A stretch of 64,000 bases of DNA from Druceiella hillmani (Eukaryota; Arthropoda; Insecta; Lepidoptera; Hepialidae), in assembly GCA_039881145.1 (NCBI GenBank), contig JAYKKI010000090.1, forward strand, positions 7,862,501 through 7,926,500. Reading direction: 5' to 3'. Each line of letters begins with the position of its first letter. The first letter of the stretch is position 1. The notes below the pieces were generated by a model that ran no database searches, was not told the DNA's origin, and worked only from the letters and a program-made list of their open reading frames with translations. Of this stretch, positions 1-11,671 are shown piece after piece. The position numbers and the translations under genes are program-made.

Positions 1-41
1 AACTGACTGTTAGATATAAAAAAATTAAAATTTACATTTAA

Positions 42-79
42 TTATCTCAGTCCACGGAGCAAGTTATCTCAGTCCACGG
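42..79. repeat. Short direct repeat, 22-bp period
   Basis: The 16-bp word TTATCTCAGTCCACGG occurs at 42-57 and again unchanged at 64-79. It is a small local duplication with no coding sense and no recognised family. Confidence 0.85.
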
Positions 80-174
80 TGTGCATAGATTAAATCAGAA
101 ACCAGAAAATGAAAGTGAAGTTATGTAGAACTGAGAATACAATACTTCTAAATACCAAAAATTAGATTTTGGTT

Positions 175-256
175 TTATTAATTTATTATAAGTTTTCTCA
201 AGGAGATAAAAACGTTATTAATTTATTATATAAGTTTCTCAAGGCGATAAAAACGT
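175..256. repeat. Tandem duplication, ~40-bp unit
   Basis: Two adjacent copies (175-214 and 215-256) read TTATTAATTTATTATA, then TTTCTCAAGG(A/C)GATAAAAACG. They differ by a 2-bp TA insertion, a 1-bp T-run change and one substitution. This looks like a recent slippage or unequal-exchange duplication. Confidence 0.85.
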
Positions 257-1005
257 TAAGCGCTTTTTATAAATATTATGAATTGAAATAATTAAAAAAG
301 AAATAAAATTTGAAAAATGTTCAATTAAAATAGATAATTACGTCAAATCTATTGTTAGCCGCTATCTAGAATATTTTACTTCATATTCTTTCCATTGTGT
401 AGAGAAGGCAAAGTATGGTTTATAGTATTTTTAATGTAAGGTAAAATCAAACGTAAAGTTTTAAACAATGTAAATCATTTTCGTTGAATACCTTGTGGTA
501 AATACCGAATAGATTATTTAAAACTCGGAGTATCTGATTCATTTGAATAATTTCTCATCTTGATTTTTATCAAAAAATTTGACTGAATTTTTAATATTTC
601 TGATTTTTCTACGTGTAAAAGAAAAATCACCGGACAAGTTAGTTTTTTGAAGCCATGTATAAAAATTAGAGAATAAAATTATTTTTTTTAATAAACTGGA
701 AAGGAAGCTTAAACATAAAATTCATCGTGCAACCAACCACTTAAACTAGATTAAACTTTTTGTTTTATACTCTAGATCTGGACAAAACAAGAATTTATAA
801 GAGCGCCCTCATCGCTTACTAATTACAAAAAACTCATTATGTCCGTAATCCATAGGTCTTTATGGAATGTCTTGTTCTTAGCTAATTATATGTAAGTGTG
901 CACCATAATATCACACATACAAAAGGCAACCTGGAAAAAATAACCGAAAACAAAAACATTCATAATTTGGAAATACTTCTTCGGTAGATTAATCTATCTA
1001 TCTAA
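257..1005. other. AT-rich stretch, nothing recognised
   Basis: I see no reading frame of interest, no transposon terminus and no long repeat here until the Helitron-like element begins. Short TCTA repeats at 993-1010 lie directly against its likely 5' end. Confidence 0.6.
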
Positions 1006-1289
1006 TCTATCTAAATATATTATTTCTAAAAGGTGTTTTTTGGTCGAGCGGCTCGATCTCTTTAACTACTGCACCAAAAAAAATACCCACTTAAAGCTTA
1101 TGTTTTCTACTTTGGGCGAAAAATATAAAAAAATTGGAAAAAAATCTTTTTGTTAATAAAAAAATTAATTTTTATAACAATTGGCATGACCGCCATCTGT
1201 GGGCGACACATCAAATATCTTAGCCAAATTGTATACTTGGTACACGCTAGATGGCGATATAATGCGAAGACTTCGCACGGGTCAGCTAG
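1006..1289 (+). mobile_element. Short non-autonomous Helitron-like element
   Basis: The right end shows the Helitron signature: a 15-nt near-palindrome TGCGAAGACTTCGCA (1263-1277) forms a 7-bp hairpin with a 1-nt loop, then 12 nt later the element ends in CTAG (1286-1289) followed by T (1290). The likely left end is TCTATCTAAATA at 1006, preceded by A, as expected for insertion between A and T. Earlier TC dinucleotides at 993, 997 and 1001 are possible alternatives. The ~284-bp body has no coding capacity, so it would have moved using proteins from an autonomous relative. Lepidopteran Helitron-like elements commonly end in a (G)GGTCAGCTAGT-type sequence. No target-site duplication is expected. 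Confidence 0.75.
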
Positions 1290-1329
1290 TCTAGTCAATA
1301 ATAAGTTATTATATTTTCTCGTAAATTTT

Positions 1330-1403
1330 GATGATATTCCCACCCGCTTTGATCTAAATACGAGATAATCGATGATATTCCCACCCGCTTTGATCTAAAT
1401 ACG
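1330..1403. repeat. Tandem duplication, 41-bp period
   Basis: The 33-bp word beginning GATGATATTCCCACCCGCTT occurs at 1330-1362 and, without change, at 1371-1403. The perfect identity suggests a recent duplication. It begins ~40 bp right of the Helitron-like 3' end. Confidence 0.9.
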
Positions 1404-1649
1404 TACCTATTTTGAGTTATTTATTTTTTTTACTTTTTAGTACCTACTTTTTAAAAGTCTGTTTTTTGAAGGACCTTTTATTTCAGAATTTTCACTGATT
1501 AATAATATAAATAATTACACTATAACTAACTTTCAACTCTTTTCTTTCTCAAAATATTGTGTAATTATTAAAAGTCACGGGCAAAAGCTATTTATATAGG
1601 TAATTTTCTGTTTGTCCAAAATTAGTTGTCAACAACATATAGAAACGAA

Positions 1650-2275
1650 TCGACAGTAGCAGCCGCCAGTGGTTAGTTGTTAGCTGTTTAGGAGTTCCGT
1701 TTTCCAAATCCAAAGCGCAACATCACGTTTTGCAAAGTAATAAATAAAGAAACAACTAAACAAACAGTCGCAAATATATTGAATCACGATTGATTTTCTA
1801 CCATCCGTTAAGAAGTTGCAGAATTCATCATCAGACTCTGACCTGGTCGATGGTGCAATTATTTTGGTGCAAGTAAAAGCTACCAGTGACAATTATCTTG
1901 AATTATATCTGACTTAATTTTATCCGATAAGGAGTTCAGTTCTTCATCTCTAGAACTCATCATCAAGCTATGACCTGGTCGGCAGTATAGTTATTTTGTA
2001 AATTAACAGCTCTAAGCCGAAAATATTTTTAATCGTGCTTGATTTATTAACATCCGGTAAGGAGTTTCATTGTTCAGTCCATAACTTATCATCAAACCGT
2101 CATCACAACATATCATCACCATATTTATTTTAGACTACCCCTAAAGTATCATCTTTCAAATAAAAAAAGAATCATCGTAATAGGCCTACTCGGTAAAAAG
2201 TTATCGCTGAGTATACATAAAAAAATGATTGTGACGAATTGAGAACCTCCTACTTGTTTGAAGTCGGTTAATAAA
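1650..2275 (+). mobile_element. Lepidopteran interspersed repeat with internal ~120-130-bp units
   Basis: Three degenerate units each carry ATCCG(T/A/G)TAAGGAGTT-like words (1802, 1922, 2052) and the first two carry GACCTGGTCG (1840, 1972), followed by CTCATCATCA-like stretches. The right end reads GGTAAAAAGTTATCGCTGAG, then GAATTGAGAACCTCCT and GAAGTCGGTTAA, passing into TAAATAATA. I recognise this tail as a very common lepidopteran repeat, probably the 3' untranslated part of a non-LTR retrotransposon, because it runs into an A-rich end. No protein-coding segment remains. The left boundary is uncertain. Confidence 0.65.
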
Positions 2276-2280
2276 TAATA

Positions 2281-4356
2281 TTATAGGTTGTAATGTGACG
2301 TATCTCCGATTTTCGTCACATGACATGGAAGTTTATACAACTTTCTATTCTGTAGCAGATACATGTGAAAAAAATGCAGTCATGTGGCTACTTTATGAAG
2401 CAAGTTGTGCGTCAAAAGTGGAGATACAAAAAATACATCTTTTACCGATAATCTGATGAAGCCTTAGAAGATGTAAAATTTTGAAGTGGGAAAGCAACAT
2501 TATTGTTCAACTCTATATTATCTGGAAAACCCGTAAGATGCTAACTATGCTCAGAATCAACAGCAATGTAAAATCTGTCCTTTTTTATCAATATAAATCT
2601 TTAAACGGTTCAACTATGATCTTCACTTATAAACATGATGATATTTTCAGATTTGTTACAAGATAGTAGAAAGAGGAGACAAGTTGTAAGTCAGGGTTTT
2701 ACTTGAGCTCAAGAGAATCATATTTCAGCCCCATTTTTACTACCTGCAGTAGACTCCGTAGTAACGGTATATTATCCAACAGATTACATTATTATGCTAT
2801 GAATGTGAATCAGCCCTGCGTCTTACTTATATTCCTATGGGACTATGATTATTTTGAAGGATTGGCTGTAAAATAATGATGTTGTTGCCATGTGAATAAT
2901 TTGCATGTTAATTATCTTCATATATTTATTAGACTATATTTGATCCCTAATAATTCATATTTAATAATTTATTTATACGATATAGATATTGGTATAAACT
3001 TACAAAATCGTATTGGTATTTACTTCCTTCATTTTTGTGTTCACAATAGTTCCAACAGATATTAAACCGATTACTGTAAAAAATGTACCATACGATGTAT
3101 TTTTATTGCTAAAGTACTCGTAATTTTAATGGTATGGAATTTAAAAAAACGGAGGTGAATGGAGACCTTTTTTTATTTTATTCAACTACCACAATATAAA
3201 TTTTGTAAAAATCTCTCATCAGAAAAATCGGATGAAAGTACTTGGAACCAGAATTTCAATAGGTATATCAATATTAGGATTCCAAAAATTACATCACGAT
3301 GATTGGAATCACTTTGGAAATACGACTACATAAAATATTGCAAAAGGATAAAAAAATAAATAACTTATAATAATTATAATGTTTAATTGTTTAAAATGTT
3401 TCAATTATATATATTCCAATACAATAACTTATCTGAAAGTAAAGGTCATGAAAGTCCTACTCTACTCAGTCTGTGGTGGCGGCCGCTTGCCGACACCGAA
3501 TTTAAATTATACGTCTCTAAACACTCGATGTGTTCGTTGAATATTTTTAATGTAATATTTAAAAGTATGTTGCTCTATTGCAACTTATGTTAAACAGTGA
3601 TAAAAGTATTTTTTAAATTATTTTTTGTATCGTATATCGGTAAATCAATTGTGTTATTTCAACCACCTTACTGGATATTCTGTGCCTTTAATGGAATGGT
3701 TGAATTTCTGTTACTATAAAGGAATATTTATTTTCACACAATTTTTCTTAACCGGAAATAGTTATTGACGCTTACTCGTTCATACGTATTCATACCAATA
3801 AACGGAGAATCCGTTTACTTGGTATTTACAGTCTGGTGAAATGAGATATAATTGAAAACGTTGACAGTAATTTATGTCATTATGAAAATATTACAATTTT
3901 AAATATATATATTTTTTAATCGGGCTCTCTATTTTCACTATTACTCTTTCCTCGACGTCTGAATTCCAATAACTAAATAATTGAAAGCAAAATCATTTAT
4001 TTTGCTACCAAATATTCACTACCAGTAATTAAATAAATATTCCTGAATAGTGATAAAAATTATTTGTAATAATACGCAAAGTTATGTGAGCAGAATTCAA
4101 ACTTAACGTATATGTATCCCGCATTTAAGTATCTGCAATCCTAATGGCACGTACTCTCGTCTAGCGCCTTTGGTCACCCATAAGACGATTACATTTCAAT
4201 GTGAATTTTTTTTTCTCTTAAGGTAAATGTTAAATCTTTTTCTTACATTACAGTTGTAAATTATAATGACTTTATATATCTCATGTCCAAATTTATATTT
4301 TTTTGTATAGTTCTTACGAATGTGACTGCAAAAATATAGAAAACGGAATTCTTTAC
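2281..4356. other. Gene-free AT-rich stretch
   Basis: I find no recognisable gene, RNA or transposon end. The few reading frames of 60-70 codons lack any family signature and have A/T-driven composition. Confidence 0.55.
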
Positions 4357-5165
4357 GCATATGCACACCACGCACACACACACAAATGCACATACGCGCA
4401 CACACACGCACATAGACGCACACACGCACACGAGCACATACACGCAAACACACAAACACAAGTACATACGCACACTCGCAAACACACGCACACATGCACG
4501 CACAAACTGGCACGTACACGCACAAACGAACACACGCACATATACAAGCACGCTCGTATATACGCACACACGCACCCACACATACGTACACACGCACACA
4601 CACACGCCTACACATGCACACACGCACGCATTCACGCTCGCTCACGCGCACACACGCGTGCAAAACATGCGCACACACACGTACACACTCACGCACACAC
4701 GCACACAGGCACATACGCACAGTCGCACGAACACACGTACACATTCACCTGCGCACACATGCACACACACACACACACAAGTGCGTACATATACACACAC
4801 GCACCCACACACACACACACACGCGCAAACACACGCACACACGAACGCATACCGGCACAGACGCGCACACGTGTACACTGGCACTCACATACACACACAC
4901 GCACATACGCCCACTCGCATATACGCACGCACACGCATGCACCCTCACGCACACATACGCATACGCAAGTACACGCACATGTGAGTGCGCACCCACGCAC
5001 ACGCACGTACGCACGAAAACGGCGCGCGCGCACACTCGCGCATACACACACGCACGTTCTCCCGCAGGCACACACTCACGCACACGCGCTCTTACACGCA
5101 CAAGCACAAGCACACACACACGTACAGGTACAAGCACACGCACACACACACGCACACGCACACAA
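4357..5165. repeat. Long (CA/CG)-rich alternating purine-pyrimidine array
   Basis: About 800 bp are built from CACA, CACGCA, CATACGCA and CACTCGCA words, almost entirely alternating purine and pyrimidine and with many CpG steps, which are otherwise scarce in the window. Because the stop codons on both strands are depleted by this composition, long frames open in several phases (His/Thr-rich on plus, Cys/Val-rich on minus). These are translations of the repeat, not genes. The array is irregular and not a clean unit repeat, so it is probably old. It has strong potential to adopt Z-DNA. Confidence 0.95.
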
Positions 5166-5394
5166 TAACGCACGCCCAAATACACAAATTGCTTTCAATT
5201 TTTTTTATTTTTGAAATATTTTTAAACCTAAATTCTTAAAAATAGAAAGTGCCCTATTTCATTTTTTGCCGTTCCACACGCTAATTCAACTTCGTTTTCC
5301 AAGTCATAATAAAAACAATTATCATCCTACAAATTAAAAATGAATGGTTAACAAATTTACTCTGCTCAAAGCAGTAGTATGTACTATTTTCACC

Positions 5395-6490
5395 ACGTGA
5401 GCCGCTTCATAATGTTACTCACACAACCCATCTTTTGTCTGAAAGTCTCGCAACATGACATGCCTGTTTCTATTTCAGTTTTAGGGCATAGCTCAAACCA
5501 TTAGTGGCTTTTGTTATTATTTTTGTATTTGTTAGGCGTATTTTGCCTGTTTTCTCCATGCTGAGCATACTACGCTCTATTCCTCTTGATGTTAGTCATA
5601 TTTTTTTTGGTTGTGAATTTCCATGTCTGGTAGCTTATGTCAGGCATGATAAAAAACTGAAGTTCATAATTTTTATTTTAACATTTATTGGTATGTGGTT
5701 TTTCAATATTTCTTTTTGGCTCCATTATTTATTCCACGTTTGTTGTATCCTTCTTTCTATCTATCGTTCCGTATTTTCTCTATCAAAAGTAATCCTTTTG
5801 CCTAGGTAGATAAAATGTATATTTCAGCGGCGCCTTATTAACTTTTATTGGTCTTTCCGAGGCATTTGTTATTACTATAAACTTTATGAACTTAATTTTC
5901 AAACCTACCTTGAAAAGTAAAGACTCGGTAGTAGGTTTGCCAGTCTGTAGTTGCTAATATCCTTTGGTTATATGTTATATGGTTCTGACCATTACAAGGG
6001 TATATCAACTTTTCGAAGTATTCAATTAAATAGTTTAGCTAACAGCGCAGTTAAAACTATGCGCGCTATTTTTAATGTTTTGTTTGTAATGCTATCTGCA
6101 TCTGGACCTATTTCTACAATCATTTTCCTTGTAAATTCTTTGATCTATATTCCAACATTTGGCTTAATGTGACTTACATAGCTAGTTTCATTTTCAATAT
6201 TTAGTATGGCATATATTTGAGCCTTTCGCTGTTTAAATTTCCATAAAATTCGGTTGCAACAGTAATGAATACACTTTTTTGGTACAGATGTTTATCTAAT
6301 TTCTTCGAACCTTTTATCCAAGATTTATTAACACTGAGTTCTCTGTAGACTTCTTTTGTCCTTCTGGGTTGCTGTTTTTTTATATATTTATTGACTAGCT
6401 CATAAAATTCTAGTTTTTTGTACATATCTTTTTCTTTGTAAAAACGCTATTATATGCGCTGATAGTTTTTTGTGAGGTTTATTTTCGTAG
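5395..6490 (-). mobile_element. Decayed RTE-like LINE (reverse transcriptase remnant)
   Basis: Read on the minus strand, segments match the order of lepidopteran endonuclease-reverse transcriptases. The connector between endonuclease and RT lies at about 6430-6200 (residues like INKSWIKG and TEFYGNL). RT motifs follow at about 6120-5950 (GPDADSITNKTLKIAR, then a relic of NYRPI as SNYRLANL). After a jump come the palm/thumb relic VGLKI near 5920 and YLGKRITFDRENTE at 5810-5770, KYWSQKEILK, then FLSCLTYA, RGIERSMLS and a final HVARLSDKRW at 5465-5430. The fingers/palm core with its catalytic YxDD box is missing, consistent with an internal deletion of a couple of hundred codons. Stops and frameshifts are frequent, so it is a dead copy. 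The 5' limit is uncertain and homology may run to about 6650. Confidence 0.8.
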
Positions 6491-6659
6491 TTCTTCTCAC
6501 GATAACATCATAAACAATGGCTATTTGCGTTTATTATTAAACCGAGATAGGTTTGTATAGAAGTGATCTGCCGTTGAATGTGTGGTTTTGACATAAGCAT
6601 TCCAGATTTCCTTTCTTTTCTTTTCCTCTTAACTTTTCATTGGGCTTTTTCGGTTACTG

Positions 6660-7119
6660 AAAATTTGGCCCTGTTCATCTTATTTGATAATTGTGATTAA
6701 AAATATAATATATTTATTGGTTTAAATATTTATTGTACATATATTTATGTAACTTAAATTGTAAATGTTATGTTGATACTTAAGAAAAAATCGGATATTT
6801 AAGATGAAATTTTTCAAATAATATAATTTATAAATACAACTCTCACATAAAAAAAACTTATTATAATACCAAAAAAATTCCTATCATACTTTTTCCAGAT
6901 TTAGGACGGGCAGTTTTAAATGGTTAATTTACTAAAGAAGTTGCGGGTGGCCCAATCCCTACCAGAAAAACACTAAATCACACTTGGTAAACCTTCCACA
7001 CATATCATTAATATATTATGTATTTACTCTAGTTTACTAACAAACAATACTTTATTTTCTAATTATATTCGTAACAATAGTGTAACTAAATATTAGGATA
7101 TAGAATATTAAATTAATAC
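6660..7119. other. AT-rich stretch beside the LINE remnant
   Basis: Nothing coding is visible. It is A/T-dominated spacer between the LINE remnant and the degenerate tandem repeat. Confidence 0.5.
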
Positions 7120-7470
7120 AATATAATCACAAAAAATTACACAATACAGTGCAAAAATCACATCACAATGAAACTAAAACATAAAATACACAGTAACTCA
7201 AATATACAAAAAATAAACTAATATTTCGCGGAAAAAAAATATACCAAATAAAACAATTAAATCATAATTAACTTAAAAGATTAAATACGCAATGATATAC
7301 AAGAAATGAAATACACTAATACTTTACAAAAAAATATACTCTTTAGAGCAAAAAATACATCACAGTGAACCTTAAATATGAAATATAAATTTATATGTAA
7401 AAATAAAGGCAAATTATAATAATATTTCACAGGAAAAATATGTCATAACAATTACATCACAATTAACAAT
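7120..7470. repeat. Degenerate tandem repeat, 197-bp period
   Basis: Two diverged copies align: GCAAAAATCACATCACAATG (about 7151) with GCAAAAAATACATCACAGTG (about 7348), and further on AATATTTCGCGGAAAAA with AATATTTCACAGGAAAAA. Both end in an ATCA(TA/CA)ATTAAC word (near 7270 and 7465). The unit is A-rich with no reading frame. It may be a satellite fragment or part of an old transposon 3' end. Confidence 0.6.
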
Positions 7471-7479
7471 CTCTTAGGT

Positions 7480-8789
7480 ACTGATAATCGCATCTATATT
7501 TATAAGCATTATCTAAATGTGAAGCTGCAGAATTCAAAGTCGATTTTTCAATATCAGTTATAAATCTGTCTACATGTAACAGACAGGTTATAGAATAAAG
7601 AAAATTTGTAATAGGCATTTAATAATGTTATAAATTTTGAATAAATTTAAGCGGTATTTAAATCATAACCAATTTGTAGAAACGTGTGTTGTTACTTGTA
7701 TACTTCCAATGAAATGCTGTAAAACTTTGAAAGTGAAACTAATCATTTAATAAATATTTATTTGAAAAAATACATTGCTTGGGCGTTCTAGAATTTTGAT
7801 GAAGTTAGTTATTCTTTTAAAAGTCTTTGCCAATTCTTTTGTCATCAAATTAGAAGAATATTTTACAATTGTTGTACATAAAACGTAGATGTTGAGGGTC
7901 ATAATAATCTTCTTTTACCTTCTTTCATGATATATAAAAAGGAGTTCAAGTTTATAATTGTTTCCAAGAATATAACGTATTACGAGCAATTGTAGTATAA
8001 AGGGAAATTTAAATATTCACCTAATGGATTGGCAACTATTAAAAGGATAAGAACTTAAACGAAAGAGATGTAAAAGTTTTAAAAGCAGCGTAAAACACCT
8101 CGAGTATTCCGATATATTGTAGTTAAACTTGATATACTGCGGGCAATAAAAGTTAATGCGGGTGGAAACTTTAATCTCAAGAAAACTTAAACTTACTGAG
8201 TTTACCTCATTGCTATGGTAGAAAATCAAAAGAAAGCAAAAAGAAGAAGATACGTTTTTAAATTAAATTTTATTTTATGAACTAATATTTCAAATTTATG
8301 TCGTAATCCACTATATTGTCCTATTCATATAATTGCAATGTATGTTGTTGATGGTCACATTTAGTTAGACAAAAACGGAACAATTTACAAATTAAATTCT
8401 TTTATAACTGGCTACATTTCTTTTTCGTATTAGAGTCTTTCTCTTTATACAATATTTTCTATTTTATTACTGTAGATTATAGCAACGACTATCAACTATG
8501 AAATCTAAACATATTGTTGTTTTCTGTGTAAATCCACACACTATTTGAACCTAAGTTTAAATCAACTTCAAATTATTCCTAATTAGAGAACTATGGAAAT
8601 TGCAATAAATTAATATATCAAAACATGTATGAAAAGTAAAAATCTATTATCTGTCAAAAGCTATATCTGTTATTCGTCAAAGTAATGAAATAATTTATGC
8701 AAATAATACCTATAATTGCAAAATTTCAGTTATAGATTGGCATAGCAGCCCCGACAGATTTTCCTGGCTTTGTTAATAGGTTCATACTT
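7480..8789. other. Gene-free AT-rich stretch
   Basis: No gene, RNA or repeat family recognised. Small openings on the minus strand around 8020-8230 have no family features. Confidence 0.5.
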
Positions 8790-9830
8790 TCTTTTATTAT
8801 TACTTTTTGGATTAAAATATTTACATCTGTTATGGGCTTAACCAAAATATATATATTTTTTTCTTTTAGTCTTAATAACTAAGCTTCAAAAAAAAACATT
8901 CGCCAAAAGTCATGCTTATGTGGCTCTTAGTAGAGTACAATCTTTAAACGGCGTAGTAATAACTGATTTAAATCAATGAAAACTCTTCAACAAACCACAA
9001 AATAGCATAGCATTGTAAGAATTAGAGCGCTAGAGAAACATTTTAAGTGGATCACAAATCGACGAAGCCGAAGAAAGAGCACAAAGTAGTTAATCTAGGT
9101 CAATCAGAAATGTTTATTGCAACGCCCCTGATGAGTTAACAATATAACACCTGACTAATAACTTTACCGTTCATCATCATGAAACTTCAATAAGAAACTT
9201 TTTACCAAAAACCGTATCAAAATCGGTTAACGGTTTTGGACAAAAATGGCAGCATCCGTTTGCAACAAAATGATGTAGTGCCCCTTGGCGAGCTAATACT
9301 ATAACATCCATCTGGAATCATTGCCGGCTAGGCCCAAATGTTTTGCATAAAACCGTGTAAAAATCAGTCAAACCATTTTAGAGATGAATGGGAATATTCG
9401 TTTGAAATAAAAAGTGCAGTGCCTCTGGTAAGCTAACAAAACCATAGGCGATTAGTTTCAAACATTCACAAAAACCGTGTCTATATCGGTTAAACAATTT
9501 GGTATATAAATAGAAACATTCGTTTGAAACAAAATGTTTACTGTGGCGCCCCCAAATATTTTGCAGAAAACCGTATCTAAATCGATTGGTCGATCGGTTT
9601 GGGAGATAAATGGGAACATTCTTTTGCAACAAAATATTTATTGCGGCGCCCCTGGTAAGTAGTTACCGTAACACCTATCTAAGAACCATTGCCAATGAAT
9701 CTAAAAAAAATACAAAAACTGTATCTAAATCGGTCAAACAATTTCGGAGATAAATGGGACCATTGGATTGAATACGCAAACAAACAACCTATCACCCTAA
9801 ACGTATATACCTCCTCCGTTCCGTCATGGG
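8790..9830 (+). mobile_element. Helitron-type element remnant, PIF1 helicase C-terminus (copy 1)
   Basis: From 8896 the plus strand encodes TFAKSHAYVALSRVQSL, then NGVVITDLN. This is the region around motif VI of PIF1-family helicases (AYVALSRV-type), as found at the end of the Rep/helicase protein of Helitrons. In-frame stops occur at 8977 and downstream, with the relic C-terminus ending at 9091-9093 after residues EERAQSS. About 670 bp of non-coding sequence follows, with five diverged units carrying CGCCCCTGG, AAACCGTATCTAAATCGGT and GGAGATAAATGGGAACATTC words. It ends near TATACCTCCTCCGTTCC. The same order recurs at 32.4-33.2 kb, which fixes this as one element. No Helitron 3' hairpin-CTRR is visible at the right edge. 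The assignment to Helitrons rests on the helicase motif. Confidence 0.7.
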
Positions 9831-9839
9831 TAAGGAAAC

Positions 9840-11589
9840 AATTTTAAATTAAAAATATCCGTGCCCACTTACGTAAACGTGTTGCGATGATATGATGCAC
9901 TTGCCATATTTCCCCATCACTCATCATTCCCTGTCTTTGCGCGAAAACATTATACCAAACGTTATAAAAATGCATGTTTTATTCTCGTTTTCTTTCAAAA
10001 ACGTTTTAATTTATCACTATTGACCAAATTTTAAAATGTAAAAGGAAATGTTTGTCCAAGTGGAACGCTTTCAACCTACGAAACGGAAACTACCTTTACT
10101 TTTATAAGGGTTAATTTAAGCTTCACATTAATTAATTTTCTATTTCTGAAGTAAAACTCATCATACATAATACAGTCACTATGACTTACCCGTAAACAAA
10201 ATATACATATGTTCCAAACTTTTCTGTAGACTTTGTGTTGGACATAATGTTAGTATCATGTAATAGTTCAAATAGTGTTCATTACAAAAGCAGCCAGATC
10301 ACTTACTTTCCTTACGACTACACTGACATTATCATTTATATTTCAATACTTATACAACATAAACGCGTACTATGCAGTATATCTCCAATTCCAAAATATT
10401 GGCTATTTCTTTTAGAAAGTTGCAAGTCAATCAGATTAGTAGTTTATTCGTAAATCTTTAAAAAACAAACAAAACACTTTTTATTTGATATATTAGTGTC
10501 ATTAGTAAGCTTATCGTTTACTTCACTCTTATAAGAAAACGACATAGTGGACATTTGATGGAAAAAAGGAAATTTTTCACGACCTGTGTAAAAATAGGAT
10601 TTTATAAATGAAAAATCATGCGAATAGTATTCTAGCTAATGGGAGTCTAGAAGATCGTGCTTACCGCTTTATTTGGAAAGATAAAGGTTAGTTAAATAAA
10701 ATGGAGGAGAAGCGTGCTTGGCGGCTTAATTTGATAAACGAATATTTATTAATGGAATGAATGACATAGGAACTTTAGTTGAATGAAACTCCGGTAACTA
10801 CAATGTTGGGTTAAATACTTTATAATGTTCGTAGCTACTCGTATATAACAAACGTATAAGATTTTCCATTGAGACACTTACTTTTAAAAAATAATTTAAA
10901 TCGGTATACGGATGTGACGGATATATGTTAACATAGATAGAAAAATAATGAGTGTGAAAATCGAGTTGAGAAACTTTTTTAAATCAGTTAAAAATATACT
11001 TTTTAAAAAATTTATAAATTATACAGAATTGCAGTATAACAAAATTATATAGTAAATATCACATCTATTTTAATATCTTAAAGATATCTGTATTCTCTAC
11101 AAATTATAAAATATTTCGTTAATTACTTTAAATGAACTTAAAAGTTTATTGCTAAATGGTAATAGGAAAATGTTGCTTTCAAATATAAATAATACGACCA
11201 AAAAAATCAAGGTTTTAGTAGTTAATAAAATATGCTCGCTTTCCGCTTAACTGTAGAGTACAAGGTACATTTCTTTCGTAATATGGCACCAGTTATTTTC
11301 CGCTTGTAGTTTAAAACTGTAAAAAGGGCCTCATTTTAAGATGCAATAAAAAAATTGTCCTCCTCTATCCTATAACTTGCCAGCATTACCTACTTTAATC
11401 CTATTTCAAAGTAGCGTTAGAGAATTGTGAAAGCAATCATATTAACCATTATGACGAATTCCATCCTTTTGCTCTTTTCAATAAATCATGGCATGCGAAG
11501 AGGGAATGGAAAAAAATAATAGACGATGTTTATTCCCTATATACACAGACAAGTAACGGGTGTAAAATGTAAATTACATCATACATACG
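9840..11589. other. Gene-free AT-rich stretch
   Basis: No recognisable gene or repeat. Frames of about 70 codons near 10235 have no signature and start in AT-rich sequence. Confidence 0.5.

Positions 11590-11669
<80 letters not shown>
11590..11669. repeat. (TA)n microsatellite
   Basis: Forty dinucleotide units with a single CA interruption at 11604. The Tyr-Ile frames that open across it are artefacts. Confidence 0.97.

Positions 11670-11671
<2 letters not shown>

Noticed and set aside
4303..5214. 303-codon His/Thr-rich plus frame and matching Cys/Val-rich minus frames
   Set aside because: They are translations of the CA/CG array in several phases on both strands. The repeat lacks stop codons by composition.
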